Assembly (NCBI GenBank): GCA_964515195.1
Contig: CAZETK010000001.1
Span: forward strand, 1 to 64,000
Origin: Ga0074139 sp964515195
Lineage (GTDB): Bacteria > Bdellovibrionota > Bdellovibrionia > Bdellovibrionales > Bdellovibrionaceae
Reading direction: 5' to 3'
DNA: 64,000 nucleotides
Shown: one piece after another, positions 15,776 through 25,783 of the stretch
Layout of the letters: every line of letters starts with the position of its first letter
Position numbering within the stretch: position 1 is the first letter of the stretch
Program-made: the position numbers and the translations under genes
Notes under the pieces: generated by a model
What the model was told of the DNA's origin: nothing
What the model saw: only the letters and a program-made list of their open reading frames with translations
Database searches by the model: none

Positions 15776-18211
15776 CTACTGGTAGGCGATTGCGTCCACA
15801 ATGAAGCCCTCGTCATTGATGGTGGCATCTGTCGACAGCCTGAGCCAGACGGTGTCCCCTTCAATAATAGCGGAGTATTCCGAGGGGCGAGTTCCAGTCA
15901 CAACAGCCATAACAGATTTATTCTGATCGAGGAGATAAATCCGGTCGTAGGCGCTCTCAAGCTGGATTTTAGAAAAGTGCACAGACAGGGCTTTGGCTCC
16001 AGGCACAGTTATATTCCATATTTTCTCTGAAGAATGATTATAAGGATGCCCACTTTCAATGGCCGCTGGTTTTTTCATCCACCGAGCGGGGTCGTTGGGG
16101 TCAGGCGGAGAAATTTCGTTCCGTAAGGCATTCCAAGCGTTGACAATCCCCTGAGAGTGGATTTTTCCCGTCAGGAAGCGAAGTGGACTGGCGCTTTTGA
16201 TAAGGCGTTCTTTCAAGTCTCGAGAAGTCATGGCGGGATTTTCAGACAGGACAAGGCTAGCCACACCTGCGACGTACGGAGCTGCCATAGAGGTTCCTGA
16301 CCAGGAGGCATAGGAGTTATCAGGTAGAGTGCTAAAAACATTTTCACCAGGGGCGGCAATGTGAACGGAACGATTTCCATAGTTGGAAAATTTTGATAAT
16401 CGCCCCCTATTATCGATTGAGGCCACCGAGACCACGGATGGCACTTTATAAGCAGCAGGATAATCTGGGTTTTCATCGGCATTGCGGCCTCGGTTTCCAG
16501 CAGCAGCGACAAAAAGAACCCCAGCTTGGTCAGCTTGATCGATCGTTTGTTTCAAGAGTTCTGAGTATTGCCCAGTTCCCCAAGAGTTATTGAGGATGCG
16601 CGCCCCCATTTTAACTCCGTATTGGATGGCTTTGATGGCATCGGCAAGCGCACCCCCACCATTTTTGGATAAAAATTTAAGTCCCATAATGCGAACGTTC
16701 CAAGCGACTCCCGCTGTTCCAATACCATTTTGCCCACGAGCTCCGATGATGCCTGAAACATGGGTGCCATGACCGTGATCATCAATTATTTGGGCGCGGT
16801 TGTTGAGAAAGTCATATCCGTGGATATCATCGATATAGCCGTTGTTATCATCGTCCACGCCAGGTTGTCCTTGGGCCTCAGCCTGATTGATCCAAGCATT
16901 TGCGGCCAAGTCAGGATGGCTGAAGTCCACGCCCGTATCAACTACTCCCACCACAACATCTGAGGACCCTGTGGTGATTTTCCAGGCCTCTAAGGCTTTA
17001 ATATCAACACCCGGTATGCCTTTGAAGCCCTTACCGTCTAACTGCCCGACGTTACTCAATCCCCAGCACATGGCGAAACTGGGATCATCAGGGACTGTAT
17101 CAGGATAATAAAGATAATTGGGTTCGATGATCTGAATGAATGGAGACTCCATTAAGTGTTTAAAAGTTTCAACGGCATTTTGGGAAGATTCGTGTTTTAA
17201 CAGATACAGATTTTCGGCAATCGGTGTAACAGCTTGAAAGACAGAGCTCTGTAGCCAGGCTAGATTCGCAAACGGAGCCACTTTCACGACATATTCATTC
17301 TCTCGCCATAGAGGGCGGCCTTGAGATTGGGTCTGTTTTGGAAGCGTTGCTATTGAGTGCCGACTCCTGGAGCGAGCGAACTCAAGAGACTGGAGGGTCA
17401 GAAGATGCAAATTTGCACGCGATTGATTTTGAAAATTTCGGTTTTCTGGTAACCAGTCTAAGGACAGATTAAAAAGATCCACACTCGAGAAATCTGCTAG
17501 AATCCTTTCGGCGGCAGAATTTTCGCCCAAGCGTTGAAGACTTTGGGCATAGTAATAATTTATAAGTCCGATCCGGCTTAGACTAGGGTGCAGGTTTGAG
17601 GCTGTTTTTGCAAAAATGGAAGAAAAAATACGCTTAGCTTCTTGAAAGCGTCCCGCTTCAAATTGAATGATTCCCCGTAGTTGATCCGGGCCAAAGTCGG
17701 CTATGGAATCATAGCCGACTGCTGAAAGACTATTGAGAAGTCGTTCGGCTGCTTTCCATTCACTAGAGGCGCTTCCGCCGGCCTTGATATAAGAACGAAC
17801 CGTCAAGGCATGATAGTACACGAGTTCAGAGTAAATCTTTTTGGCAGCGGCAGGGATGTTGTTTTTTGTCATATCCCGCCCATAGGTCTTTTCTATTTCT
17901 AGCAGCGCTCTTTTGCCAATTGCTAAACCTTCGAACAGAAGTGATTCAGCCTTGGAGGTTTTAATCGAGGCAATAAAGTAATTAGCCCGTAAATAGCGAG
18001 CCGCTCCAAGGTGTGCGTCTAAAGTCGGCAGTAGATTTTCGATGACTTTTTCGTAGTTGGCCGCCGCATCTTCCGCGTTTTTCACCCCTTGCTCTGTATA
18101 GTCCCGTTTGGAAAACTGCTCATCGGCTCTTTCCAATAAACCATTATAAGTAGCCAGGACTTCAAGGGAAAACAACAAGCATACCAGGGGCAAAAGAAAA
18201 AGCTTCGCCAT
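15776..18211 (-). CDS. Exported subtilisin-like serine protease with TPR-like N-terminal half, 811 aa
   Basis: The signal peptide (1-20) is followed by helical TPR-like repeats up to about residue 260, unusual for a subtilase. Residues 300-370 resemble an inhibitor-type propeptide. The S8 catalytic domain then has Asp near 425 (VVDTGVDFSHPD), His near 480 (HGHGTHVSG) and Ser near 638 (SWSGTSMAAPYVAG). A C-terminal beta domain (about 715-811) looks like a pre-peptidase or CUB-like adhesion domain. It probably acts outside the cell or in the periplasm, which would suit a predator or scavenger. A small secreted protein gene lies 12 bases upstream and is likely in the same transcript. Confidence 0.93.
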   Translation of the reverse strand: MAKLFLLPLVCLLFSLEVLATYNGLLERADEQFSKRDYTEQGVKNAEDAAANYEKVIENLLPTLDAHLGAARYLRANYFIASIKTSKAESLLFEGLAIGKRALLEIEKTYGRDMTKNNIPAAAKKIYSELVYYHALTVRSYIKAGGSASSEWKAAERLLNSLSAVGYDSIADFGPDQLRGIIQFEAGRFQEAKRIFSSIFAKTASNLHPSLSRIGLINYYYAQSLQRLGENSAAERILADFSSVDLFNLSLDWLPENRNFQNQSRANLHLLTLQSLEFARSRSRHSIATLPKQTQSQGRPLWRENEYVVKVAPFANLAWLQSSVFQAVTPIAENLYLLKHESSQNAVETFKHLMESPFIQIIEPNYLYYPDTVPDDPSFAMCWGLSNVGQLDGKGFKGIPGVDIKALEAWKITTGSSDVVVGVVDTGVDFSHPDLAANAWINQAEAQGQPGVDDDNNGYIDDIHGYDFLNNRAQIIDDHGHGTHVSGIIGARGQNGIGTAGVAWNVRIMGLKFLSKNGGGALADAIKAIQYGVKMGARILNNSWGTGQYSELLKQTIDQADQAGVLFVAAAGNRGRNADENPDYPAAYKVPSVVSVASIDNRGRLSKFSNYGNRSVHIAAPGENVFSTLPDNSYASWSGTSMAAPYVAGVASLVLSENPAMTSRDLKERLIKSASPLRFLTGKIHSQGIVNAWNALRNEISPPDPNDPARWMKKPAAIESGHPYNHSSEKIWNITVPGAKALSVHFSKIQLESAYDRIYLLDQNKSVMAVVTGTRPSEYSAIIEGDTVWLRLSTDATINDEGFIVDAIAYQ

Positions 18212-18223
18212 GTTTTAAGCGTC

Positions 18224-18616
18224 CTATTTGACTTCAGCCGTACAATTCATGAAGGCCCCAATGAGATCACTTTGGTCTTGAGAGATTTTAAAAACATAAT
18301 GACCGCCGTTTATGACGGGAACGTCCGCCCCAGCATTGGCTCCTGCGTACTTCAAATTGATGACGAAGACCCGCAAATCGTCCTTTGCCACAAGCCCGGG
18401 GTAATAAGCGACATACAGTTTGTTCTGAAGCTCGGGAAAACTAAAGTCGTTAAAGTAATTGTCCATGACATTGAATTGGAAAGACTCCTTTTTAATTGTC
18501 GTGAATGGAGAACTTTTAGTGACCAGTTCAAAGAAACAATTCATGCTCCCGCTAGATGCAGCCATGGAGGCCGATGTAAACAGGGAAATTACGGCTAAAA
18601 TGAGGGCTTTAAACAT
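18224..18616 (-). CDS. Small secreted protein, 130 aa
   Basis: The signal peptide is FKALILAVISLFTSASMA, followed by a compact beta-rich domain with two cysteines (SMNCFFEL and AFMNCTAEV) placed at its ends, likely a disulfide. No family is recognised. ATG 18616 is chosen because an AGGAG box precedes it; an upstream in-frame start would add a non-signal extension. It ends 12 bases before the TPR-subtilase start. The two are probably co-expressed, and this protein might be a partner or inhibitor of the protease, but that rests on position only. Confidence 0.75.
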   Translation of the reverse strand: MFKALILAVISLFTSASMAASSGSMNCFFELVTKSSPFTTIKKESFQFNVMDNYFNDFSFPELQNKLYVAYYPGLVAKDDLRVFVINLKYAGANAGADVPVINGGHYVFKISQDQSDLIGAFMNCTAEVK

Positions 18617-18768
18617 GAGAGCTCCTAAAAATGAGTTTAATCGCGTTTGGAATCTGCATATTGGCAAAAAGAAATCGTTTCAATGGGAAAGTTCGAAATT
18701 TGCTAACCCGCTGCGCTCAAGTCCTCTAAACCTGATTAGCGGTCGTAGGGAGTAACACCCGGGGATGT

Positions 18769-18784
18769 ATGACATAGATCATAT
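18769..18784. promoter_or_regulatory. FNR-like palindrome upstream of hemerythrin-PAS gene
   Basis: TATGACATAGATCATA differs by two bases from the trhP palindrome. Its centre is 43.5 bases before the start codon of the hemerythrin-PAS gene. TAAACC eight bases before the ATG could be the -10 element. Confidence 0.6.
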
Positions 18785-18819
18785 GCCTCCAACTGACAAG
18801 GCTGCTAAACCAGAGCACT

Positions 18820-19773
18820 ATGCAGCAAAATTTTCCTTATCCTGATTATGTTCAAGGTCTTCAGGACGGCCATCCCGTTAAAACATACTTTGAGGAAAAT
18901 CAATATCTTCAAAGAATTCTAAATGAAATTTCGATAGTTGATGCGGACCAGGATTTTCCCTCCTTCTTCAATTTATTCAATCAGCTTTGTGAAGTGGAAA
19001 AGCGCTATGCTCGAAAAGAAAACCAGTTATTTCCTTTTCTTGAAAAACGGGGTTGGCATGGGCCTAGTCAGGGCATGTGGTCCTTTCACGATGCCAACCG
19101 GGATTTATTGCGCCATATAAGAAGAAAAATTGAGGAAAAAGACTATCAGGGTCTTTCCGATGACGTTGAGCTTGTGGTCTCAGAAATGCGGAGATTGAGC
19201 CTTGTTGAAGAGATGAGATTATTTCCTATGGCCCTTCAGCTTCTTCACCCAGAAGACTGGGGCGAAATGCAGACGGGCGAAGAAGAAATCGGTTGGATGC
19301 ACAAAACAAACACCGACGTAACTCCCGTAAAAAAAGAGTCGCCGACACCGACAGCGGCTGTTAATGGACGCCTGCCACTTGATGAAGGGGGTTTGACCCT
19401 AGAACAAGTCAATTTGTTGTTGAAGTTCATGCCGGTAGATCTCACCTATGTCGATGAAAATGATCGTGTGGTTTTTTATAACAGGGGGGAAGAGCGCGTT
19501 TTTCCAAGAAGCGCCGGAATCATCGGACGGGAAGTGCGCTTCTGTCATCCCCCAAAAAGCGTTGGCACGGTATTGAGAATATTGGAAGAGTTCAGAAGTG
19601 GAAATAAGAGCGAAGCTGAGTTCTGGATTCGCTTCAAGGGTCGTGTGATTCATATCCGGTATTTTGCCATCCGCGATCAGTTCAAAAATTATAAAGGTGT
19701 TATTGAAATGTCCCAAGATATTACGGAGATTCAAAAGCTCGAAGGTGAACGACGCCTTCTTGATTGGGATTAA
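18820..19773 (+). CDS. DUF438-like hemerythrin-PAS sensor protein, 317 aa
   Basis: The N-terminal half is a hemerythrin-like helical bundle with histidines and acids in the usual rhythm (DGHPVKTYFEEN, EKRYARKENQLFPFLEKRG, SFHDANRDLLRHIRRKI, SLVEEMRLFPMAL). The C-terminal half is a PAS domain (FMPVDLTYVDENDRVVFYN ... VIEMSQDITEIQKLEGER). DUF438 proteins bind a di-iron centre and respond to oxygen or nitric oxide. There is no output domain, so it may signal by protein contact. No Shine-Dalgarno is visible before the ATG; an FNR-like site sits about 43 bases upstream. The stop overlaps the convergent TPR regulator by four bases. Confidence 0.88.
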   Translation: MQQNFPYPDYVQGLQDGHPVKTYFEENQYLQRILNEISIVDADQDFPSFFNLFNQLCEVEKRYARKENQLFPFLEKRGWHGPSQGMWSFHDANRDLLRHIRRKIEEKDYQGLSDDVELVVSEMRRLSLVEEMRLFPMALQLLHPEDWGEMQTGEEEIGWMHKTNTDVTPVKKESPTPTAAVNGRLPLDEGGLTLEQVNLLLKFMPVDLTYVDENDRVVFYNRGEERVFPRSAGIIGREVRFCHPPKSVGTVLRILEEFRSGNKSEAEFWIRFKGRVIHIRYFAIRDQFKNYKGVIEMSQDITEIQKLEGERRLLDWD

Positions 19774-21290
19774 ACGAATCGAAAGCGGCCTTGGCCCCGT
19801 CTTTTCAGAACGCCTAAGGCCACCGCCTTGGCTATTACGCGATAAGCTGTCTCCAGTGAGAGGCCCTGGCTGTCTGCCAAGTCCGCAGCTTTGAAAATCC
19901 GCGACCTATCCCAGGTTTGCCCGAACGCTTGCAAGGCATCTGGCAAGGGGGGGGCTTTGCGTTTTTGAAGAATCAGTATCAAGGGGCCATGCAACTCAAA
20001 AAATAAAGAATCTTTTTTTTTCCTCACAGTGAAGTGGGCTTTCCGACTTTTTAAGTTTTTTTGCAGACCCAATAGGACTTGAAAGGCTTTTTGAGGTGAG
20101 GTGAATGGGTTCAAGTGTTCATCTGGGTACATTTGCCGTAGAACCTCCCCCAATTGAATCGGTCTGTAGATGTCAGAGAATAAAATCTTGAGCAAAGTTA
20201 GTTGCAGGCCCTTTGGTCTCCAAGCACCTGTTTCGGTAATGAGTTCACCATTTTTCAAGTCCAACTGATCAGGGGAATCGTTGGTGGATTGGCCTAGGTG
20301 CAGAACAACATGGCGTGGAATGGTCTGTACAAAGTCCGCGAGAGATTTAATTTTTTTCCGGTACGCTTCGAATTTGGTGCCATGATAAACATGAAGAAGC
20401 AATTTTTCATCCCGACAAGCCAGGGCCCGGTAGAGATCAAGCTCTCGTACAGTTTCATGGGCTTGTTCCCGTAGGCAGCGGTTTCGAAACTCTTCATATG
20501 ATTTATGCCAGGAAGAGTCCGCCGATTTCATCATTCGAAGGATCAATTTCCATTTATCGATAAACAAACTGTAATGGAACCCTTGAGTTTTAATCAAGTT
20601 TTCTGTTTTTAAAAGTTTCTCGCTGGCCTCTGAATAGCGGCGCTGACTGATCAGCATCTGCGCTTCGATCTCGAAACAATTGGATAGAATTAACCAATAA
20701 GACTGGGCTTCTGCACGCTCGCGGATAGACTCAGCGAGCTGAGGAACAAGCATATAGTGGCCAGTTGCCACGTAAGCCGCCATTAAATTGATTTGTCCGA
20801 CCAGAAAATCATAGCTCCCTGGATCGAGTTTTTGGAGATATCTTTTAAAAGGGAGGATGGCTTGAGAGTACTTCCATTGCGCCATGTAATTCATGCCCAG
20901 AAAATAATGAGACGTGGGTAGATCTTGCATATCTTGAGCTTTGAGAATTTCCTCAGCTTCCGAGTAGGCACCCACTCGGAAAAGGCCCAGGGCATACAGC
21001 GACTTTTCTTCAGACGTCGGTTTGATATCGTAAATTTTTTCAGAACGAACAATCGGGTGAAGCCATTTTATAATAAGTGAGGGGAGCTGAAGTCTTCTGG
21101 CGATTTGGCAGGCCGCGACCAGCTCCGCACGCTTCGGTTTAGCTTCTCGGACTAGGGCCAAAAACTGCTGCCGGGCGGGCGCAACCTGCCCCGCTTTCAG
21201 GTACCTGTCAATGTCGGCAAGTTGCCCAAGAAAGTTCTGTCGCTCATTTAACTTTTTTGCGTCCATCTCCAATTCTTGTTTTGAATTCAT
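19770..21290 (-). CDS. TPR-repeat regulator with C-terminal winged-helix domain, 506 aa
   Basis: Residues 15-280 are a TPR-like helical array (for example TSHYFLGMNYMAQWKYSQAILPFKRYLQ). From about 350 a winged-helix-like domain appears (WRPKGLQLTLLKILFSDIYRPIQLGEVLRQMYPDEH). The C-terminus has a second helix-turn-helix-like segment (SLETAYRVIAKAVALGVLKRRGQGRFRF). There is no membrane segment. It is probably a transcriptional regulator that reads a peptide or protein ligand with its TPRs. It is divergent from a nitroreductase gene. A decayed fragment of a paralogue lies at 44.2 kb, again near a nitroreductase remnant, so the two gene types seem to travel together. Confidence 0.7.
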   Translation of the reverse strand: MNSKQELEMDAKKLNERQNFLGQLADIDRYLKAGQVAPARQQFLALVREAKPKRAELVAACQIARRLQLPSLIIKWLHPIVRSEKIYDIKPTSEEKSLYALGLFRVGAYSEAEEILKAQDMQDLPTSHYFLGMNYMAQWKYSQAILPFKRYLQKLDPGSYDFLVGQINLMAAYVATGHYMLVPQLAESIRERAEAQSYWLILSNCFEIEAQMLISQRRYSEASEKLLKTENLIKTQGFHYSLFIDKWKLILRMMKSADSSWHKSYEEFRNRCLREQAHETVRELDLYRALACRDEKLLLHVYHGTKFEAYRKKIKSLADFVQTIPRHVVLHLGQSTNDSPDQLDLKNGELITETGAWRPKGLQLTLLKILFSDIYRPIQLGEVLRQMYPDEHLNPFTSPQKAFQVLLGLQKNLKSRKAHFTVRKKKDSLFFELHGPLILILQKRKAPPLPDALQAFGQTWDRSRIFKAADLADSQGLSLETAYRVIAKAVALGVLKRRGQGRFRFV

Positions 21291-21526
21291 TCTTTACGCA
21301 AGTCTAACCAGTGATTTCTCACCCAATATAGGTTTATTCTTAATTTAAGACATATTAGTCGCCAGGGTCTTCGATTTTGGAGTTTTCAGTACCTGTTCTG
21401 CTTGTCTCAAGCTGAAACAAAAGTTCTAAATATCCTAAGACACACTAAGTTTCTGCATTTCTCTTTCTATTTTCTAGATCCAATTACTAGACGTACTTTG
21501 AAAAAATAAGGTCATAGGAGGTTCCT

Positions 21527-22606
21527 ATGGACCAAAAGCAAATTCGAGAGATTATTGAAAAGGCTATCAAGTCACCCAGCGGTGATAATTGTCAGCCGTG
21601 GTCCTTTGCGTGGGATGGTATCAAGCTCTCAATTTATCATGACGAACGTCGAGCTTATCACCCCTTGAACGCCGGTCAGCGCGCCTCATGGATTGCTTTA
21701 GGTTGTATGTTGGAATCCATTAAGATCGCGGCATCCGCCATTAAGTATGTGGCTGAAATTGAAGTGGGCACTTTGGAATCGGGCAATGATGACCCGTGGG
21801 CGGTTGTCCATTTGCTGTCTAAAGAAGGGGTCAAGGCTGATCCATTGTTTGACTACCTTGAAAAACGCACAACGGATCGACGACTATACCAAGGCGGCGA
21901 ACTTAATAACGACCTTTTGCAAACCGTGTTGGAGCGAAGTGAAGAGTATCGTCCAGCGGGTCTTTTTTTCGTAGATCATATTTCACAGAACTTGGAGAAA
22001 TACATTCTAGAATCAGAAGCTCAAATGATGGAGCATCCTGAAGTGATGATCAATATTCTAAAGTGGACCCATCTTTCAACAAGAAAGGCTAAAAAGAGCG
22101 GTGACGGTCTTTCGTGGCGGAATATGTCAGTGCGGTTGTTTGAAGTCCCCGGCATTTGGTTGATTAAAAAATTTCCGTTCTTGATGAAGTTGGTGCGCCG
22201 GAATCTTGTACGTCAACACCGTGAGAGGATCAAAGCTCAGATTCAAACAGCAGCGGGTTTGATTTGCGTAACAGTCCCAAAGTCAGCGTCCACACCAAAA
22301 GACATTGTCAATGCTGCCGGAATGATTATGAGAACTTGGCTCCTGTTAACGAGTCAGGCCTATGGATGTCAGCCTCTGACCATGTCTTCAACTTTGATTT
22401 ATCTGATGAATCAGCAACTCTTAGATGAGCATTTCGCAGAGAATATAGAAATTTTCGAAGAAGGCGAGAAGCTGATGCATCAGGAATTCGGAATTCCCGA
22501 GGATCAAACTCCAGTGTGGATGATCCGTACGGGTCGCTCCTCAGAATTGCCTGAAAAGTTACGGACATTCCGCCGATCAGCAGATGATCTTATTCGAGGG
22601 GATTAA
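21527..22606 (+). CDS. Nitroreductase-family protein, 359 aa
   Basis: An FMN-binding nitroreductase-fold protein. The N-terminus has the family start IEKAIKSPSGDNCQPWSFAWDG, where basic and Ser/Asn residues bind FMN. A long middle section is atypical. The second FMN motif region is AAGMIMRTWLLLTSQAYGCQPLT. Length is much greater than classical 200-aa nitroreductases, matching the long 'nitroreductase-like' group that may reduce unknown organic substrates. TAGGAGG just before the ATG is a strong ribosome-binding site. It is divergent from the TPR regulator with 236 bases between, which likely contains the shared control region. Confidence 0.85.
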   Translation: MDQKQIREIIEKAIKSPSGDNCQPWSFAWDGIKLSIYHDERRAYHPLNAGQRASWIALGCMLESIKIAASAIKYVAEIEVGTLESGNDDPWAVVHLLSKEGVKADPLFDYLEKRTTDRRLYQGGELNNDLLQTVLERSEEYRPAGLFFVDHISQNLEKYILESEAQMMEHPEVMINILKWTHLSTRKAKKSGDGLSWRNMSVRLFEVPGIWLIKKFPFLMKLVRRNLVRQHRERIKAQIQTAAGLICVTVPKSASTPKDIVNAAGMIMRTWLLLTSQAYGCQPLTMSSTLIYLMNQQLLDEHFAENIEIFEEGEKLMHQEFGIPEDQTPVWMIRTGRSSELPEKLRTFRRSADDLIRGD

Positions 22607-22771
22607 TTGCAAGCCACGGAACCTGTCCGTTAGCGGCCATCCCTCAGAACAGAGAGACTGCAGGACAGGCTCGTAGAAGACACAGTCTTGTTTCAAATTG
22701 AGATTTGTATACGGACTGTCGACATCAGTTAGCTTTAGAGAGATAATCAATTTTGGGGGACATTGTAACTT

Positions 22772-24904
22772 ATGCGCCGATGGTTTTGGATTATCACATT
22801 AAGCCTTGCCATGATTGTCTATCAAGGCTGCCTTATTGGTGCCCAAAACCCTCTTTATTTCAAGTCGCTAGGGCCTCTCAGTAGTTCAGGCTCGTCAGGA
22901 TTCACTGAAAATGGCAATGGCCATGGATACGATGGTAAGCCAGATCCGGGTGATTACTATCGGGTTGTGCCCGAGTTTGAATGCAATGGCCAGAAACAGA
23001 AGCAAGCTGTAGTCGGAAAGATCACAGTCCAGCGCGAGAAGTTTTTAGGAGAAATCATCGACCCAAGTGATTGCAAGTTAAAGTCAGGTGAGCTTAGCAG
23101 TTCACAGATTGCGTATTCTCCTTACAACAAAGGATTATTAGGATTTAAAGATGGTGTGTATGTGAAGTCCTCCTCTCTTGAAATTCTTAAGGCTGCGGGT
23201 TGGAAGCCTGAGGCTTTGTGTCGAAATTCAAACGCTTCAGTGGAGGGGGTTGATGCTCTGATTGAATGGAACTCTGAAACGAAGGCCATGCGAGCACGAT
23301 TGGTTGTGGGTGAGCAAAATAGCTTAACTCTCGTGCGCCATGAATATGGCCCTTCAGCCGTACAAAAAATAATTTCTCCGGCGCAGATGAAGGTGCGCTA
23401 TTATAGTGACGATTTGGATTTAAGCATTGATCTTTCTCGACAAAGAGCAGTTCCACAAGGAACTTTTTCGGCTCATCTAACTGCACGCGTGGACAACCAG
23501 CCAATGACCCAAACAATGGATTGCCGGATGGCCACCCAGATGGACACTTTAGGCTATACTTTGGCGTTCACCGGAAATTCTGCGATGTGGGCACCGGCCT
23601 CTCAAAGAGTCTTTACTGAACTTGATACTCCCGCGTGGAATCTGGAAGGAACTTGTGACCCTCAGTGGGGTGATGTGACAGTCAGCGGAAGCGGTATCAA
23701 CCTAAGTCAAATCATTCCGTGCCGAAGTGATGGCACGTTTGCATTAGCGATCAATTACGATGTGACAACTCCCTTCTTCACTGCAAGTGGAACTTATCCA
23801 ACTGTGGGAGGAAGAGATTTACAGATATCTCAGGGGCCAGCCACTCCTAAACAGACACGCTTAATTTTGACGATGTCAGCAGCACCGCCACAGTTTATCT
23901 CGACTGCGGCCCAGCTTCAGAACATGGCTAAGGACACAAAAATTCTTTACATACTTACCCAGGATATTGATGTGGCAGCTGAGATTGGGCCCACCAATAA
24001 CTGGACACCTATTGGGCGTTGGGGTGGCGGGCTTATCATCGCCCCCGAGGATAACTTTCGTGGCATCATTGAAGGAAATGGGCATACTATTTCCGGCATT
24101 CATATCCAGGAGACAAAAGAGCACTATGTGGGTTTTATCGGCTATTTTGTCGGTGGACGGATTCAAAATCTTCACTTGAAGAATATCACTATTGTTACGG
24201 ACAAAACCCATGTGGGGGCCTTGGCCGGTATGCTTCGCCTTACCACAGTCTATAATGTCACGGTGGAAAATGTTCAGATTAAAGGCTTGGGTACAGTTGG
24301 TGGCCTGGTTGGAATGCACTGGAACGGCAGTGTTGAAAATGTCAGAGTTATAAATGCCCAAGTCGAAGGGAACCATCAGGTCGGTGGCCTGACCGGGAGT
24401 AACTGGGCCGGCGGCGTCTCGAAAACTACAGTGGATGCAAAGGTGGTCGGCATAGGTGGAGTTGCTGGGGGTTTAATTGGTTACTTCCGTTATGGAACAA
24501 CGGGGCCGATCGTGATTTCAGATGTTCGAACCAGTGGCTCTGTCAGTGGTGCTGAAGAGGTGGGGGGATTGATCGGGCTCAACGATTATGGAGTGATCAT
24601 CGAGCGAACCCTATCAACCAGCGAGATTACCGTAGGGGCTGGAGGTACAGGGGGCCCTCTGATTGGAAAACAGGTCATGGAAAAGTGGGCAGGCGTCTAT
24701 GAAGAACAACAGCCAACAGTGGTGCGCGATTCCTACTGGATGTTGGGCCAGACTTGTACGAACTGCTCAGCTCCGGGGGCTTTATCGGGTGAAGGGAAAA
24801 GCAGAGCCGATCTCCTTTTGAAAAGCACTTATATGAATTGGAATTTTGTCCAACCCGTTTGGACAATTCAAGAGGGACTCTCCTTGCCCGAGATTTCTTA
24901 CTAA
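22772..24904 (+). CDS. GLUG-repeat surface lipoprotein, 710 aa
   Basis: The lipobox is IVYQGC with Cys20. Residues 60-350 are a beta-rich, disulfide-containing region. From about 430 several GLUG-type repeats appear (cores VGALAGML, VGGLVGMH, VGGLTGSN, AGGLIGYF, VGGLIGLN), which form a right-handed beta-solenoid like those of adhesins and IgA-type proteins. A CxxC (CTNC) is near the end. The protein is probably exposed on the outer membrane and used for attachment. It ends 57 bases before a prepilin-like gene, which may share the transcript and function at the surface. Confidence 0.85.
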   Translation: MRRWFWIITLSLAMIVYQGCLIGAQNPLYFKSLGPLSSSGSSGFTENGNGHGYDGKPDPGDYYRVVPEFECNGQKQKQAVVGKITVQREKFLGEIIDPSDCKLKSGELSSSQIAYSPYNKGLLGFKDGVYVKSSSLEILKAAGWKPEALCRNSNASVEGVDALIEWNSETKAMRARLVVGEQNSLTLVRHEYGPSAVQKIISPAQMKVRYYSDDLDLSIDLSRQRAVPQGTFSAHLTARVDNQPMTQTMDCRMATQMDTLGYTLAFTGNSAMWAPASQRVFTELDTPAWNLEGTCDPQWGDVTVSGSGINLSQIIPCRSDGTFALAINYDVTTPFFTASGTYPTVGGRDLQISQGPATPKQTRLILTMSAAPPQFISTAAQLQNMAKDTKILYILTQDIDVAAEIGPTNNWTPIGRWGGGLIIAPEDNFRGIIEGNGHTISGIHIQETKEHYVGFIGYFVGGRIQNLHLKNITIVTDKTHVGALAGMLRLTTVYNVTVENVQIKGLGTVGGLVGMHWNGSVENVRVINAQVEGNHQVGGLTGSNWAGGVSKTTVDAKVVGIGGVAGGLIGYFRYGTTGPIVISDVRTSGSVSGAEEVGGLIGLNDYGVIIERTLSTSEITVGAGGTGGPLIGKQVMEKWAGVYEEQQPTVVRDSYWMLGQTCTNCSAPGALSGEGKSRADLLLKSTYMNWNFVQPVWTIQEGLSLPEISY

Positions 24905-24961
24905 GAGATGTTCCTGAGCTAAGCGTTATAGTATAACTTTTGATCTTCCGATGATCATGGT

Positions 24962-25783
24962 GTGGAAACACCATCTTATATCCAAGCGGCCAATGCTCAA
25001 GAGTGTAATTTCCGTCTCAAAGATGGACAGGCTGGGTTTTCATTAATTGAGATTTTGGTGGCCCTCGGCTTGCTATCAATTGTAACGATGGTCATCACAA
25101 CTATGATTTCCAATATGGCCCGCGAAACGAAATATCTTCGAGAATCCATCGCCTCGGCTGATGTGCAAAAAACCTTGACCACTGCTTTGAGCAGTGGCGC
25201 CGTTTGTAATTACGCTCTTAATACACCGACGCCACTGACCTTTGACTCCACGCAGGTCACGGCCGGAAATAAGCAGGTGATGAGTTTACCTCCCAGTCGT
25301 CCGATTTATGCTTATATTGATGAGACAGGTCCTACGCCTGTGCCTGGTCCTGTTCTTTTAGAAATTGGTAAATCAGGCTCGGCCTATGCAGATTCGTTAC
25401 AAGTTTCTGCCATTGAGCTAGTAATTCAATCAGGTTCTGGCGCTAATTTTATTGGCTATTGGCAAGTTAAATTCGATGATACGAAACTCGTGCGTTCGAT
25501 AAGGCCGGTGACAATGAGCGCTTTTTTAACTGTCGATACCACCACACCAAATCTTGCAACAATCACAAACTGCGTTGGGAGTGGCGGTGGAGCCGAGAGT
25601 GTGGTCGGATTCGGAGGGATGTTTTCTTGGCATAGGTCATATGGCACTTGCAGCTCTGCCAATCCCAAGACATCTGATTGTTCCTGCCCCAGCGGATACG
25701 GACAAGTACTTCTGATATCAAATGGTCACGATGATGGCTCAAAACATGATGATCAGGATCTGTATTACTGTGTTAAGTTATGA
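24962..25783 (+). CDS. Prepilin-like secreted protein, 273 aa
   Basis: The type IV pilin/pseudopilin signal is clear: QAG|FSLIEILVALGLLSIV, with Glu at +5 and a following hydrophobic helix, processed by prepilin peptidase. The pre-peptide of about 24 residues is long. The start is GTG 24962, since no in-frame ATG precedes the motif. The mature C-terminal region is rich in Gly/Ser with paired cysteines near the end (CSSANP, CSCPSGYG, YYCVKL). It is probably a minor pilin or pseudopilin. It follows the GLUG lipoprotein. An FNR-like palindrome overlaps its stop codon but belongs to the next gene. Confidence 0.85.
   Translation: METPSYIQAANAQECNFRLKDGQAGFSLIEILVALGLLSIVTMVITTMISNMARETKYLRESIASADVQKTLTTALSSGAVCNYALNTPTPLTFDSTQVTAGNKQVMSLPPSRPIYAYIDETGPTPVPGPVLLEIGKSGSAYADSLQVSAIELVIQSGSGANFIGYWQVKFDDTKLVRSIRPVTMSAFLTVDTTTPNLATITNCVGSGGGAESVVGFGGMFSWHRSYGTCSSANPKTSDCSCPSGYGQVLLISNGHDDGSKHDDQDLYYCVKL

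Noticed and set aside
24939..24959. Another FNR-like site near GATGATCATGG
   Set aside because: It lacks the spaced N4 core and is not at the shared distance from a gene.
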